Source: Xanthobacteraceae bacterium
GTDB taxonomy: Bacteria > Pseudomonadota > Alphaproteobacteria > Rhizobiales > Xanthobacteraceae
Direction of reading: 5' to 3'
Length of the DNA: 64,000 bases
Assembly: GCA_019635635.1 (NCBI GenBank)
Contig: JAHBZB010000003.1
Span: 124,001-188,000 of the forward strand
The notes beneath the pieces are model-generated. The model did no database searches. It saw nothing but the letters and a program-made list of their open reading frames with translations, and was not told where the DNA came from. Each line of letters starts with the position of its first letter. Position 1 is the first letter of the stretch. This document shows, piece after piece, positions 1 through 9,825 of this stretch. Both the position numbers and the translations under genes were made by a program.

Positions 1-327
1 ATGAAGCTCTTCCACGATCTCCTTGAGGCGCACGGCTACCAGACCATCGAGACCCGTAACGGGATCGAGGCGCTGGATCTTGCGCGCAAGCACAAGCCCG
101 ACCTGATCATCATGGATATCCAGCTTCCGGAAGTCTCGGGCCTCGAGGTCACGAAGTGGCTGAAAGAGGACGAGGAGCTTCGCTCGATCCCGGTAGTCGC
201 GGTCACTGCTTTCGCGATGAAGGGCGACGAGGAGCGCATCCGCGAGGGCGGCTGCGAAGCCTATCTTTCGAAGCCGATCTCCGTTTCCAAATTTCTTGAA
301 ACCGTGCGCCATTTCGCGAAGGATTGA
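1..327 (+). CDS. divK: Cell-cycle response regulator DivK (5' end outside window)
   Basis: Single-domain CheY-like receiver of the DivK family, which in alphaproteobacteria relays phosphate between the PleC and DivJ histidine kinases to control polarity and cell-cycle progression. The phospho-acceptor Asp lies in the stretch [12 protein letters not shown], the conserved Thr in AVTAF and the Lys in LSKPIS. The first base of the window is an ATG, but DivK proteins normally carry about 14 more N-terminal residues including the acidic pair that binds magnesium, and that part is missing here. The ATG is therefore almost certainly an internal Met and the gene is cut by the window edge. pleD follows after six bases, the usual divK-pleD arrangement. 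Confidence 0.93.
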   Translation: MKLFHDLLEAHGYQTIETRNGIEALDLARKHKPDLIIMDIQLPEVSGLEVTKWLKEDEELRSIPVVAVTAFAMKGDEERIREGGCEAYLSKPISVSKFLETVRHFAKD

Positions 328-333
328 GCCGAA

Positions 334-1707
<1,374 letters not shown>

Positions 1708-1982
1708 ACGTCATCAGGCTGTTCCATGCTTAACGGGGTTGCCCGGTAAGGTTATCCTTTTACGTAACCGCCCGATTCGCTGCCCAAGCCTTTGATTCGT
1801 CATTGCCTTTGGCGGGCGCTCCGCTACGTTCAATCTAGGTTTTTACTTCCAGCTAACCCTACGGAATGCTCAGGTCCGCCGCATCTCCTGGGTCCGTGGG
1901 GTTCGGCCGGCAGGTGCGAGATGAGAGGCCTCCTCTTTCTTTGCCTGCCGGCCACCTAATTCCGGGCAAGGCTCCAGAACTG

Positions 1983-2011
1983 AAAAAGGCGCCCAAAAGG
2001 GCGCCTTTTTT
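1983..2011. terminator. Bidirectional Rho-independent terminator between pleD side and rpmG
   Basis: AAAAAGGCGCCC, loop AAAA, then GGGCGCC followed by six T. The A-tract on one side and T-tract on the other allow it to work on both strands; it lies 21 bases past the rpmG stop. The 325-base gap from pleD to rpmG otherwise holds no gene I can support. Confidence 0.85.
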
Positions 2012-2032
2012 CGTTTCTTCCGGAAGAAAGGC

Positions 2033-2200
2033 TTACTTGATCTTCGCTTCCTTGAACTCGACGTGCTTCTTCGCGACCGGATCGTATTTCTTCTTGACCA
2101 TCTTCTCGGTCATGGTGCGCGAGTTCTTCTTGGTCACGTAATAGAAGCCGGTGTCGGCGGTCGAGACGAGCTTGATCTTGAGGGTGACGGCCTTGGCCAT
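2033..2200 (-). CDS. rpmG: 50S ribosomal protein L33
   Basis: A 55-residue reading frame beginning [18 protein letters not shown] and ending EFKEAKIK, the exact size and pattern of alphaproteobacterial L33, a small protein of the large ribosomal subunit. The YYVTKKNSR stretch and the lysine-rich C-terminus are characteristic. It belongs to the cysteine-free (zinc-independent) form, since no CxxC pairs are present. It is a single-gene unit on the minus strand, ending before a strong hairpin terminator. Confidence 0.97.
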   Translation of the reverse strand: MAKAVTLKIKLVSTADTGFYYVTKKNSRTMTEKMVKKKYDPVAKKHVEFKEAKIK

Positions 2201-2370
2201 TGCAGATGTCCTGGAAAAGGGGGCCTTTGTCAGTCTCTTGGGCCCGAATTTTGCGGCAACCTAGCGGCCGCTGCCGGTAAGTCAAGGAAGAGATTCCGGC
2301 TGTTTTCGGGGCTGGAGCGCCGACGGGCTGCGCATTACGATTGCGCGCTTTTTCGCGTAACGGGGGCACT

Positions 2371-2736
2371 ATGCGCGCATTACGACCGGGCCTGAGCGGG
2401 CTGTTTTTCGCCGTTTCCTTCGCCGTGGCATTCGCGCAAGGCGGGGCGCCCGTAGGCAACCGGAGCCAGCCGATCGAGGCCTTGCTGGGCCGCTGGTGCA
2501 GTTCCTTCGGGACCTACACCTTCACCGAGACCAAGCTCGTGGTCGCATTCAACAACGGCACACCGTCGCGGACGCTGGAAGTTCTGGAAGTCCGGCAACT
2601 CAATAACGCGATCGACGTTCGCTGGAAGCCTCCTTACGTGAATACGGTGTTCAGCAACTTCTCGTCGGATAACCAGACCATGGAGCAGCCGCCGACCACG
2701 GACGGCGGACCGCTGCGAAAATTCCGCCGCTGCTAA
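2371..2736 (+). CDS. Small secreted protein of unknown function
   Basis: About 121 residues with a signal peptide at the N-terminus (MRALRPG followed by a hydrophobic run ending in AFAQG). The mature part contains LGRWCSSFGTYTFTETKL, which resembles the opening strands of small lipocalin-like or DUF-type periplasmic proteins, and ends in an RRC tail. I chose the ATG at 2371; a TTG at 2341 would add ten residues in front of the signal peptide. I do not recognise a family. Its stop overlaps by four bases the end of the convergent gene at 2733-2948. Confidence 0.6.
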   Translation: MRALRPGLSGLFFAVSFAVAFAQGGAPVGNRSQPIEALLGRWCSSFGTYTFTETKLVVAFNNGTPSRTLEVLEVRQLNNAIDVRWKPPYVNTVFSNFSSDNQTMEQPPTTDGGPLRKFRRC

Positions 2737-2948
2737 ATTCTGCGAAACTCTCGATCAAACCATACCTGGACGTTGTATCTGACGTCCGAAGTAGTCTTGA
2801 ATTCGAGCTTGGCCGCGTGATTTCGCGCGATCCAATCGTAAAAAGCAGAGAAGTTGAGATCGTTCTCAGGCGTATGGGAAAGACCCTCCGTCCTTCGCCA
2901 TTGATGGCAAAGTTGCCTGATCGCTTTCTCCGCTTCGCCTTTGGTCAC
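2733..2948 (-). CDS. Hypothetical protein, 71 residues
   Basis: A short basic protein beginning MTKGEAEKAIRQLCHQW and ending WFDREFRRI, with no signal peptide or membrane segment. It lies six bases downstream of the NUDIX hydrolase gene on the same strand, so it could be the last gene of the rnr-DUF983-NUDIX transcript. The amino-acid composition (aromatic and charged residues well spread, no low-complexity bias) looks like a real protein. I cannot assign a function. Confidence 0.6.
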   Translation of the reverse strand: MTKGEAEKAIRQLCHQWRRTEGLSHTPENDLNFSAFYDWIARNHAAKLEFKTTSDVRYNVQVWFDREFRRI

Positions 2949-2953
2949 GGCTA

Positions 2954-3697
2954 TCAGTCGATCAGCTTGCGCTGGAAGCCGCCGTTACGGAAATAATAGA
3001 ACGGCGCCGGGCGTGCGGCGTCACCGTTTTGCAGCCGCTCGACGATTTCCCGGATGATCACTTTCGTGATGTTCGGAACGTCGATCTGGAGTGCGTCGTC
3101 GAAGGTGAGCCAGTCGAGCGACACAAGCTCGGTATCAGGCCCGACGATTTCGCCGATTTCCGCACCGATCGACTGCCGGTCGGCAAGAAAGAAGCGCGTG
3201 TCGAAGCGCTTCGGGCGCTTGGGCGGCGTGATCGCGCGCGCGACGAAGGTCAGCGCCGACAGGGAAGGCCGGATTTTCTTGCTGACGAACGGCTTCCACG
3301 CCTCGGCATTCGAGGTGACGCCATTCGCATCTTCCTTGCCGATGAGTAGCCCGGTCTCTTCCGCGGTTTCGCGGATCGCGGCCAGCGCAAGCGCGCGGCC
3401 GCGGCCTTCCGTCCATTTCACCACGTGCTGGCCCAAACGGCGCACGCAGGTTTCGCCGAGTTCGTCGAGCGGTTTGATCGCGCGGTCGGCGGCGTCGAGG
3501 CGCCCGCCGGGAAATACATATTTCCCCGGCATGAACTTGTGGCCGTGATGGCGCTTGCCCATCAAAACGCGCGGCGCCTTGCCGGAACGGTCAATCAGGA
3601 TGAGGGTCGCCGCGTCGCGCGGCTTCGGCGAGATGCCCGAGCCGGGTCCGAGCTTGACGCGCTCGCGTTCGGAAAGCTGCTTCGCTGCGTCGTTCAT
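2954..3697 (-). CDS. NUDIX hydrolase
   Basis: NUDIX-superfamily pyrophosphohydrolase that cleaves nucleoside diphosphates linked to another group; the substrate cannot be read from the sequence. The core runs from RDAATLILIDR through GKYVFPGGRLD to the Nudix box, whose catalytic part is seen as AAIRETAEETGLL (REtaEExG pattern with the magnesium-binding Glu residues). I chose the ATG at 3697, which overlaps the stop of the DUF983 gene as ATGA; an upstream in-frame ATG at 3766 would lie well inside that gene. The protein is about 247 residues, longer than MutT-type enzymes and more like the CoA/ADP-ribose-type branch. Confidence 0.88.
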   Translation of the reverse strand: MNDAAKQLSERERVKLGPGSGISPKPRDAATLILIDRSGKAPRVLMGKRHHGHKFMPGKYVFPGGRLDAADRAIKPLDELGETCVRRLGQHVVKWTEGRGRALALAAIRETAEETGLLIGKEDANGVTSNAEAWKPFVSKKIRPSLSALTFVARAITPPKRPKRFDTRFFLADRQSIGAEIGEIVGPDTELVSLDWLTFDDALQIDVPNITKVIIREIVERLQNGDAARPAPFYYFRNGGFQRKLID

Positions 3698-4098
3698 CGC
3701 GCGTCTTTCATCAATTCGATTTCGTCCTGATGGTTCGGATCGAAACCGTGCATGCGTTGCGCCCATTGCCAGCCGACGATCACGCCTTTCATCGGTTGCA
3801 GGAGGCCGAGCGCAAGAATGAGCGTCAGCGGAATCCAGATCGAGAAAGCGAGCCAGTAAGGCGGATGGAACAATTGCTCGACCCAGAGCGCCGACGGCAC
3901 GACGATGTGGCCGACGATCAGGATCACGAGATAGGCGGGCGCGTCATCGGCGCGATGATGGCGAAACGGCTCGTGGCAGACCGCGCATTCGTCCACGACC
4001 TTGAGAAATTTTCCGAACAGCTTGCCTTCGCCGCAGTTCGGGCAGCGGCCCAGAAAGCCGCGCTTCACCGCCAGACCGAGACTGCGCTTTTCGTTCAT
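3694..4098 (-). CDS. DUF983 family membrane protein
   Basis: A 134-residue protein with a CPNCG motif near residue 19 and a second CAVC pair near residue 38, forming a probable zinc ribbon, followed by two hydrophobic segments (about residues 55-75 and 84-105). This is the layout of DUF983 proteins, which are common in alphaproteobacteria and have no established function. It overlaps rnr upstream by four bases and the NUDIX gene downstream by four bases, so the three are translationally coupled. The association with RNase R suggests, but does not show, a role near RNA or membrane quality control. Confidence 0.85.
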   Translation of the reverse strand: MNEKRSLGLAVKRGFLGRCPNCGEGKLFGKFLKVVDECAVCHEPFRHHRADDAPAYLVILIVGHIVVPSALWVEQLFHPPYWLAFSIWIPLTLILALGLLQPMKGVIVGWQWAQRMHGFDPNHQDEIELMKDAR

Positions 4099-6494
4099 CG
4101 CTTCTTGCCTTTGTGCTTGCCGCGTTTGCCGCCCTTATTTGGCGCTTTATGAGCGCCTTGGCGACCGTATTTGCCACGCTTCGGGGCGTTTTGCCGCTCG
4201 CCGGGCGCATGACTGCCGCGATGGCCATGCGGTCCGCCGGGACTGCGCGTTTTCCGGGTCGTTTTCAGGTCGTAGCGGCCTTCGGAAAGCAGCTCGAAGC
4301 GGAGTGCGCCCGCGACCGGAACCGCTTCGACGAGCTTGACCTCGACGATGTCGCCGAGCCGGTAGGCTTCGCCCGAGCGGTCGCCGACCAGCGCCTGCAA
4401 GGCCTCGTGATAGGCGAAGAACTCGTTGCCGATGGTGCGCGCCGGCACGAAGCCGTCGGCGCCGATTTCGTCGAGCTTCACGAACAGGCCGGCACGGGTG
4501 ACGCCTGCGACCACGCCGCGGAAATGCGCGCCGACGCGGTCGGCCATGTAGTGGGCGATCAGGCGATCGACGGTTTCGCGCTCGGCCGCCATCGCGCGGC
4601 GCTCGGCTGCGGAAATGCGCGCCGCGGTTTCTTCGAGGCTTTCCGGCGTGACGCCGTTCGGCAGGCCATCACTGCCCAAGTTGAGCGCGCGGATCAGCGA
4701 GCGATGCACGATCAGATCCGCATAGCGGCGGATCGGCGACGTGAAATGCGCGTAGCGCCGCAGCGTCAGGCCGAAGTGGCCGTAATTGTTCGCGGAATAT
4801 TCGGCCTGCGCCTGTGAGCGCAGCACGACCTCGTTCACCAGCCGCTCGTATTCGGTGTTCTTCACGCGCGCGAGCACGCGATTGAAAAGGGCGGGGCTGA
4901 GCTGATCGGTCTTCGGCAACGTCATGCCGATCGAATGCAGGAAATCGCGGAGTGCCGCCGCCTTCTCCAGCGAGGGGCCGTCGTGTACGCGATAGACGAT
5001 CGGCGTGCGTTTCGCTTCCGCTGTTTCGGCCGCCGCGACGTTCGCCAAAATCATGAACTCTTCGATCAGGCGATGCGCGTCGAGCCGCTCGGGTGTGGTC
5101 ACGCGATTGAGCGTGCCGTCGGGGTTGAGCACGAGCTTGCGCTCGGGAATGTCGAGCGCGAGCGGTTCGCGCGCGTCGCGCGCCTTCGCCAATGCGCGAT
5201 AGGCGGCCCACAACGGCTCAAGCACTTCTTTGAGGAGCGGTTGCGTGGTGTCGTCGGGGCGGCCGTCGATTGCGGCCTGCACCTGCTGATAGGAAAGCTT
5301 CGCCTGCGAGCGCATCAAGACGCGGTGGAAGGAATGGCGCAGTTTGCGGCCCTGTGCGTTGATGACCATGCGCACCGCCAGCGCGGCGCGGTCTTCGTTC
5401 GGCCGCAGCGAACACAGATCGTTCGAGATGCGCTCGGGCAGCATCGGCACGACGCGGTCGGGGAAATAGACCGAATTGCCGCGCAACAGCGCCTCGCGAT
5501 CCATCGCCGAGTCCGGCGTCACGTAATGCGCGACATCGGCGATCGCGACGCTCAGCACGAAGCCGCCGCGATTTTCCGGATTGTCGTCGGGTGTCGCGTG
5601 CACCGCGTCGTCGTGATCTTTCGCGTCAGCAGGATCGATGGTGATGAGGGCAAGCGCGCGCCAGTCTTCGCGGCCTTCCACGGTCGCGGGGCGGGCGGCT
5701 TCCGCCGCTTCGATCACGCCGTTCGGAAAGTTATTCGGGATGCCGTGCGCGTGGATCGCGATCAGGCTGACGGCTTTCTCGGATTTGATCGAGCCCAGGC
5801 GCTCGCGCACTTTTGCCGTTGCCAGACCGAATGCGCGCTGCGGCAGCGGATCGGCGGTAACGAGATCGCCGTCTTCCGCGCCGTTTTCCATGCCGGACGG
5901 AATTGCGATTTCGCGGCCGAGCGATTTCTTGTCGACCGGGACGAGACGCCCGCCGCCTTGCGCGAACTTGCGGTAGATGCCGAGTAGTTGCTTCTGCGCC
6001 TTCTCGAGCAGCTTGATCACGCGGCCGGTGTAGGGCGCGTCTTCGTCGTCATCGGTCTTCTGCGTGCGGAGAAGCACACGGTCGCCGATGCCGGGGGCAG
6101 GTACGCCGGTGGGCTTGCGTCCGAAGAGGAGGCGGATGCGCGGGGCCGCGCCGAAATCCTCCTCGTCCCAGTCGAGCGGCTCGGCGAGTAAATCGCCGTC
6201 GCTGTCGCGGGCGACCACGCTTGCCATGACGGTCGCAGCGACATGGCCTGCCGCCGTCATCTTGCGGCGGCGGCCTCGGACGTCGCCTTCTTCTTTCAGG
6301 TCGCGCAACAGCGTTTTCAGTTCGGCCTTGCCGGCACCGTCGAGGCGGAAAGCGCGAATGATGTCGCGCTTCGAGACATCGCCGCCGCGCTCGGTGATGA
6401 AGGCGAGCAGTTCCTCCCGCGACGGCAAGGCGCCGTGCGGTTTGGGGTCTTTGAATTTCTTTTTGGGTTTCTTACTCAAATTATATCTCGTCAT
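4095..6494 (-). CDS. rnr: Ribonuclease R
   Basis: Exoribonuclease of the RNB (RNase II/R) family that degrades structured RNA processively from the 3' end, important for rRNA and mRNA quality control. About 799 residues: an N-terminal winged-helix segment, cold-shock domains, the RNB catalytic domain containing TIDPADAKDHDDAVHA with the magnesium-binding Asp residues, and a C-terminal S1 domain followed by a Lys/Gly-rich basic tail. The start is uncertain: ATGs at 6494, 6515 and 6524 are all in frame, and the first two lie inside a dispersed GC-rich palindrome, so the earliest residues may not be native coding sequence. It overlaps the DUF983 gene by four bases. Confidence 0.95.
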   Translation of the reverse strand: MTRYNLSKKPKKKFKDPKPHGALPSREELLAFITERGGDVSKRDIIRAFRLDGAGKAELKTLLRDLKEEGDVRGRRRKMTAAGHVAATVMASVVARDSDGDLLAEPLDWDEEDFGAAPRIRLLFGRKPTGVPAPGIGDRVLLRTQKTDDDEDAPYTGRVIKLLEKAQKQLLGIYRKFAQGGGRLVPVDKKSLGREIAIPSGMENGAEDGDLVTADPLPQRAFGLATAKVRERLGSIKSEKAVSLIAIHAHGIPNNFPNGVIEAAEAARPATVEGREDWRALALITIDPADAKDHDDAVHATPDDNPENRGGFVLSVAIADVAHYVTPDSAMDREALLRGNSVYFPDRVVPMLPERISNDLCSLRPNEDRAALAVRMVINAQGRKLRHSFHRVLMRSQAKLSYQQVQAAIDGRPDDTTQPLLKEVLEPLWAAYRALAKARDAREPLALDIPERKLVLNPDGTLNRVTTPERLDAHRLIEEFMILANVAAAETAEAKRTPIVYRVHDGPSLEKAAALRDFLHSIGMTLPKTDQLSPALFNRVLARVKNTEYERLVNEVVLRSQAQAEYSANNYGHFGLTLRRYAHFTSPIRRYADLIVHRSLIRALNLGSDGLPNGVTPESLEETAARISAAERRAMAAERETVDRLIAHYMADRVGAHFRGVVAGVTRAGLFVKLDEIGADGFVPARTIGNEFFAYHEALQALVGDRSGEAYRLGDIVEVKLVEAVPVAGALRFELLSEGRYDLKTTRKTRSPGGPHGHRGSHAPGERQNAPKRGKYGRQGAHKAPNKGGKRGKHKGKKR

Positions 6495-6515
6495 GGCCGG
6501 GCTTGTCCCGGCCAT
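6493..6515. repeat. Dispersed GC-rich palindrome (REP-like), copy 1
   Basis: Arms ATGGCCGGG and CCCGGCCAT enclose the loop CTTGT, giving a perfect 9-base-pair stem. A related copy in the opposite loop orientation lies at 6841-6863. Similar elements are common between genes of Bradyrhizobium-type genomes. This copy carries two possible rnr start codons. Confidence 0.8.
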
Positions 6516-6530
6516 CTCGTTCATCAGAGC

Positions 6531-6818
6531 TCAGAACATATCCTTGGATAGATCGTTCCATGCGGGATTGGTTGATTTGATCAAGTTCGCTTTCCACGAA
6601 CGTGGCCAGTGTTTGATATTCTTTTCTCGCTGAATAGCGACGTAAGCGCTTGGATAGGTTTCGAAATAAACAAGGCGATGAATACCGTAGCGTTTGGTGA
6701 AACCATCGGCGACGCCGCGACGGTGTTCATCCAGTCTTCGCAAAAGGTTGTTCGTGACGCCTACATAGATCGCGCCACCAGGACGGCTGGCGAGAATATA
6801 TAGATAGTAGTCCCGCAT
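6531..6818 (-). CDS. GIY-YIG family nuclease-like protein
   Basis: A 95-residue single-domain GIY-YIG protein of the small stand-alone (UPF0213/COG3680-like) type. The signature is visible as YYLYILAS near residue 4 and IYVGVTNNLLRR near residue 17, with the later HRRG and FTKRYGIHRLVYFE stretches and a conserved Glu in AIQREKNIKHW. The fold cuts DNA in UvrC and homing enzymes, but the cellular role of these small versions is not established. The gene stands alone between topA and rnr and is bracketed on both sides by inverted copies of the same dispersed palindrome, which suggests it arrived or moves with them. Confidence 0.88.
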   Translation of the reverse strand: MRDYYLYILASRPGGAIYVGVTNNLLRRLDEHRRGVADGFTKRYGIHRLVYFETYPSAYVAIQREKNIKHWPRSWKANLIKSTNPAWNDLSKDMF

Positions 6819-6840
6819 AAGCAGAGTTTCGTAAATCGAG

Positions 6841-6863
6841 ATCGCCGGGACAAGCCCGGCGAT
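6841..6863. repeat. Dispersed GC-rich palindrome (REP-like), copy 2
   Basis: Arms ATCGCCGGG and CCCGGCGAT enclose ACAAG, the reverse complement of the loop of copy 1 at 6493. Together the two copies flank the GIY-YIG gene in inverted orientation. Confidence 0.8.
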
Positions 6864-6884
6864 GACAAAACTTTAGCTGTGCGA

Positions 6885-9611
6885 CTACTCTTCCGCCGCC
6901 GTTTCGCCGGTGTCGCCGCTTTTCTTTTTCTTCTTCGGTGCGGCTTTCTTTTTCGCCGCAGGTTTCTTCGCAGCGGCTTTCTTCTTCGGCTTTTCGGCGG
7001 CGGCTTCTTCGCCAGTGCCGTTCGTTTCCTTCGCCTTCTTCGCTTTCGCAGGCTTCTTGCCGCTCTTGCCTGCGCGCGCATCAATCAGCGCGATCGCCTC
7101 TTCGAGCGAGATCGTCGCCGGATCGGTGGCAGCGGGAATGGTCGCGTTGACCTTGTTGTGTGAGACGTAAGGGCCGTATTTGCCTTCGTGCTGCGTGACC
7201 GGCCCGCCGAGCGTCGGATGCTCGCCGAGCGGACGGCCTTGCGGCTTGCGGCGTCCGCGGCCCGGACCACGCGCGATCTTTTCGGCAATCAAGGTGACGG
7301 CGCGATTCAAGCCAACGGTCAGCACTTCGTCGCCATCGGTGAGGCTCGCGTAGGTGTCCTGATGCTTCACGTAAGGACCGAAGCGGCCGTAGCCCGCAAG
7401 AATCGGCTCGCCGCTCTCCGGGTGCTTGCCGACTTCGCGCGGAAGCTTGAGCAAATCCAGCGCCGTGTCGAAGTCGAGTTCGTGCGCGTCGAAATTTTTC
7501 GGAATGCTCGCGCGCTTGGGCTTCGAAAGGATCGGCTTGCCGCCCTTGGTTTTCTCGCCGGTGTCTTCGGCTTCGCCGAGCTGGATATAAGGACCGAAGC
7601 GGCCGGAGCGGACCGTGACCATCTTCTTGGTCTCGGGATCCTCGCCAAGCTCCTTGGTCGCCGCGAGTTCGCCTTCGCCGGGCGCGGTCAGCGCGCGGGT
7701 GAAGCGGCAATCGGGATAATTCGAGCAGCCGATGAAGGCGCCGAACTTGCCGACTTTCAGGCCGAGGCGGCCGGTGCCGCATTGCGGGCAGGCGCGCGGA
7801 TCGGAACCATCGGCTTTCGGCGGGAAGTTGTGTTCGTTGAGCAGCGCGTCGAGGACGTCGATGACTTCCTTGATGCGCAGGTCTTTGGTTTCGGCGACCG
7901 CGCCGGTGAAGCCGGTCCAGAAATCGCGCAGCACTTTCTTGTAGTCGAGCTCGTGGTTCGCGACTTCGTCTAGCTTCTCTTCGAGGTCGGCGGTGAATTC
8001 GTATTCGACGTAACGCGGGAAGTAGGATTCGAGGAACGCGACGACGATGCGGCCCTTGTCCTCGGGAATGATGCGCTTCTTATCTAACCGGGTGTAGCCG
8101 CGGTCGCGCAGCACCTGAAGGATCGAGGCGTAGGTGGAAGGCCGGCCGATGCCGAGTTCTTCCATGCGCTTGACGAGCGAGGCTTCCGAGAAGCGCGGCG
8201 GCGGCTCGGTGAAGTGCTGCTCGATCTTGAGTTCATTCTTGGTGAGCGCTTCGCCTTCGCTCATCGCGGGCAGGCGGCGCGCGTCCTCGTCCTCGAAGTC
8301 GTCGTCGCGGCTTTCGTTGTAGAGCGTGAGGAAGCCGTCGAACTTCACGACGGTTCCGGTCGCGCGCAGGTTCACGAGCTTGTAGGCGCCGCTTGCGACG
8401 CTCGCTTCGATCTCGACGACGGTGCGCTCCAGCTCCGCGCTTTCCATCTGACAGGCGAGCGTGCGGGTCCAGATCAGTTCGTAGAGGCGGGACTGATCGG
8501 CATCGAGCTTCTTCGCCATCTCTTTGGGGTGGCGGCGCAGATCGGTCGGGCGGATCGCTTCGTGTGCTTCCTGCGCGTTCTTCGACTTGTTCTTGTAGAT
8601 GCGCGGGCTATCCGGAAGATAGTTCTTGCCGTAGTCCGACGAAATCACATCGCGCGCCTGCGCGATCGCTTCCGGCGCGAGGTCGATGCCGTCGGTACGC
8701 ATATAGGTGATGAGGCCGGTGGTCTCGCCGTCGATCTCGATGCCTTCGTAGAGGCGCTGCGCGAGCCGCATGGTGTGCGAGGGCGCGAAGCCGAGCTTGC
8801 GGCTCGCTTCCTGCTGCAAGGTCGAGGTCGTGAACGGCGGGTAGGGATTGCGCTTGGCGGGCTTCGCTTCGATCGAGGCGATTTTATACTTCGCCGCGTT
8901 CAGTGCCTTCTCGAAGTCGCGCGCTTCCTGTTCGCTGCCGACATCGAGGCGGGAAATCTTCTTGCCGTCGGCGCCGACGAGGCGCGCTTCGAACGCGTCG
9001 CCGCGCGGGGTCGCAAGCTGGGCCGCGACCGACCAGTATTCCTGCGGCTTGAACGCCTCGATCTCGCGCTCGCGGTCGCAGACGAGGCGCAGCGCCACCG
9101 ATTGCACGCGGCCGGCGGAACGCGCGCCGGGCAATTTGCGCCAGAGCACGGGGGAAAGGGTGAAGCCGACGAGGTAATCGAGCGCGCGGCGGGCGAGATA
9201 GGCATCGACCAGCGAGTGGTCGATCTCGCGCGGATGCTGCATCGCCTCCTGCACGGCTGCCTTGGTGATCGCGTTGAAGACCACGCGATCCACTTTCTGG
9301 TCTTTGAGCGCGCGCTTTTCTTTCAGGACTTCCAGTACGTGCCAGGAAATCGCTTCGCCTTCGCGGTCGGGGTCGGTCGCGAGGATCAGGCGGTCCGCTC
9401 CCTTCACGGCGGCGGCGATTTCGGCGAGGCGCTTCTGCGCCTTGCCGTCCACCTGCCAGATCATCCTGAAGTCGTCGTCCGGCGCGACCGAGCCGTCTTT
9501 CGGTGGCAGGTCCCGCACGTGGCCATAGGAGGCCAGTACCTCGAAGCCGGGGCCGAGGTATTTGTTGATCGTCTTCGCCTTCGCGGGCGACTCAACAATG
9601 ACGACGTTCAT
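6885..9611 (-). CDS. topA: DNA topoisomerase I
   Basis: Type IA topoisomerase of 908 residues that relaxes negative supercoils through a 5'-phosphotyrosine intermediate. The Toprim domain is at the N-terminus (VIVESPAKAKTINKYLG and LATDPDREGEAISWH, the acidic metal site), the catalytic Tyr lies in GLITYMRTDG, and a C-terminal zinc-ribbon repeat with CPQCGTGRL and CSNYPDCRF follows. After several degenerate repeats the protein ends in a long Lys/Ala-rich tail, as is usual in alphaproteobacterial TopA. It is a monocistronic-looking gene with dprA next upstream on the same strand. Confidence 0.97.
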   Translation of the reverse strand: MNVVIVESPAKAKTINKYLGPGFEVLASYGHVRDLPPKDGSVAPDDDFRMIWQVDGKAQKRLAEIAAAVKGADRLILATDPDREGEAISWHVLEVLKEKRALKDQKVDRVVFNAITKAAVQEAMQHPREIDHSLVDAYLARRALDYLVGFTLSPVLWRKLPGARSAGRVQSVALRLVCDREREIEAFKPQEYWSVAAQLATPRGDAFEARLVGADGKKISRLDVGSEQEARDFEKALNAAKYKIASIEAKPAKRNPYPPFTTSTLQQEASRKLGFAPSHTMRLAQRLYEGIEIDGETTGLITYMRTDGIDLAPEAIAQARDVISSDYGKNYLPDSPRIYKNKSKNAQEAHEAIRPTDLRRHPKEMAKKLDADQSRLYELIWTRTLACQMESAELERTVVEIEASVASGAYKLVNLRATGTVVKFDGFLTLYNESRDDDFEDEDARRLPAMSEGEALTKNELKIEQHFTEPPPRFSEASLVKRMEELGIGRPSTYASILQVLRDRGYTRLDKKRIIPEDKGRIVVAFLESYFPRYVEYEFTADLEEKLDEVANHELDYKKVLRDFWTGFTGAVAETKDLRIKEVIDVLDALLNEHNFPPKADGSDPRACPQCGTGRLGLKVGKFGAFIGCSNYPDCRFTRALTAPGEGELAATKELGEDPETKKMVTVRSGRFGPYIQLGEAEDTGEKTKGGKPILSKPKRASIPKNFDAHELDFDTALDLLKLPREVGKHPESGEPILAGYGRFGPYVKHQDTYASLTDGDEVLTVGLNRAVTLIAEKIARGPGRGRRKPQGRPLGEHPTLGGPVTQHEGKYGPYVSHNKVNATIPAATDPATISLEEAIALIDARAGKSGKKPAKAKKAKETNGTGEEAAAEKPKKKAAAKKPAAKKKAAPKKKKKSGDTGETAAEE

Positions 9612-9766
9612 TCAGCGTCCGAAACTTTCTCGCGAAAGAGGGGAAATTGGGTCCGCAGCCCCTTGCGGCGGCGGGAACATGGTGAGATCGGCTGGCATAG
9701 TCAAATCGCCTGCCTAACGAGGAAGGATTAAGGCCTTCTGACTGTTTCCCGCAGAAGAGGAATATT

Positions 9767-9794
9767 GAACATATACAACTTTAAGTATATGTTC
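9767..9794. promoter_or_regulatory. Perfect 10-base inverted repeat upstream of topA and the 9826 gene
   Basis: GAACATATAC, eight bases (AACTTTAA), then GTATATGTTC. The repeat is AT-rich in a GC-rich setting and lies 32 bases before the small gene at 9826 and 156 bases before topA, so it could be an operator for either. The regulator is unknown. It does not match the direct-repeat alphaproteobacterial LexA box. The rest of the 214-base gap holds no gene I can support. Confidence 0.55.
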
Positions 9795-9825
9795 CGATTC
9801 CCAGGTCTTACGCAGGCGGACCACG

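Noticed and set aside
8214-9731. A 505-codon frame antisense to topA
   Set aside because: No family motifs, and it is explained by the codon bias of topA on the other strand.
9767-9794. Reading the inverted repeat as an SOS (LexA) box
   Set aside because: The alphaproteobacterial LexA site is a GTTC-N7-GTTC direct repeat; here the GAAC and GTTC ends are 20 bases apart and inverted.
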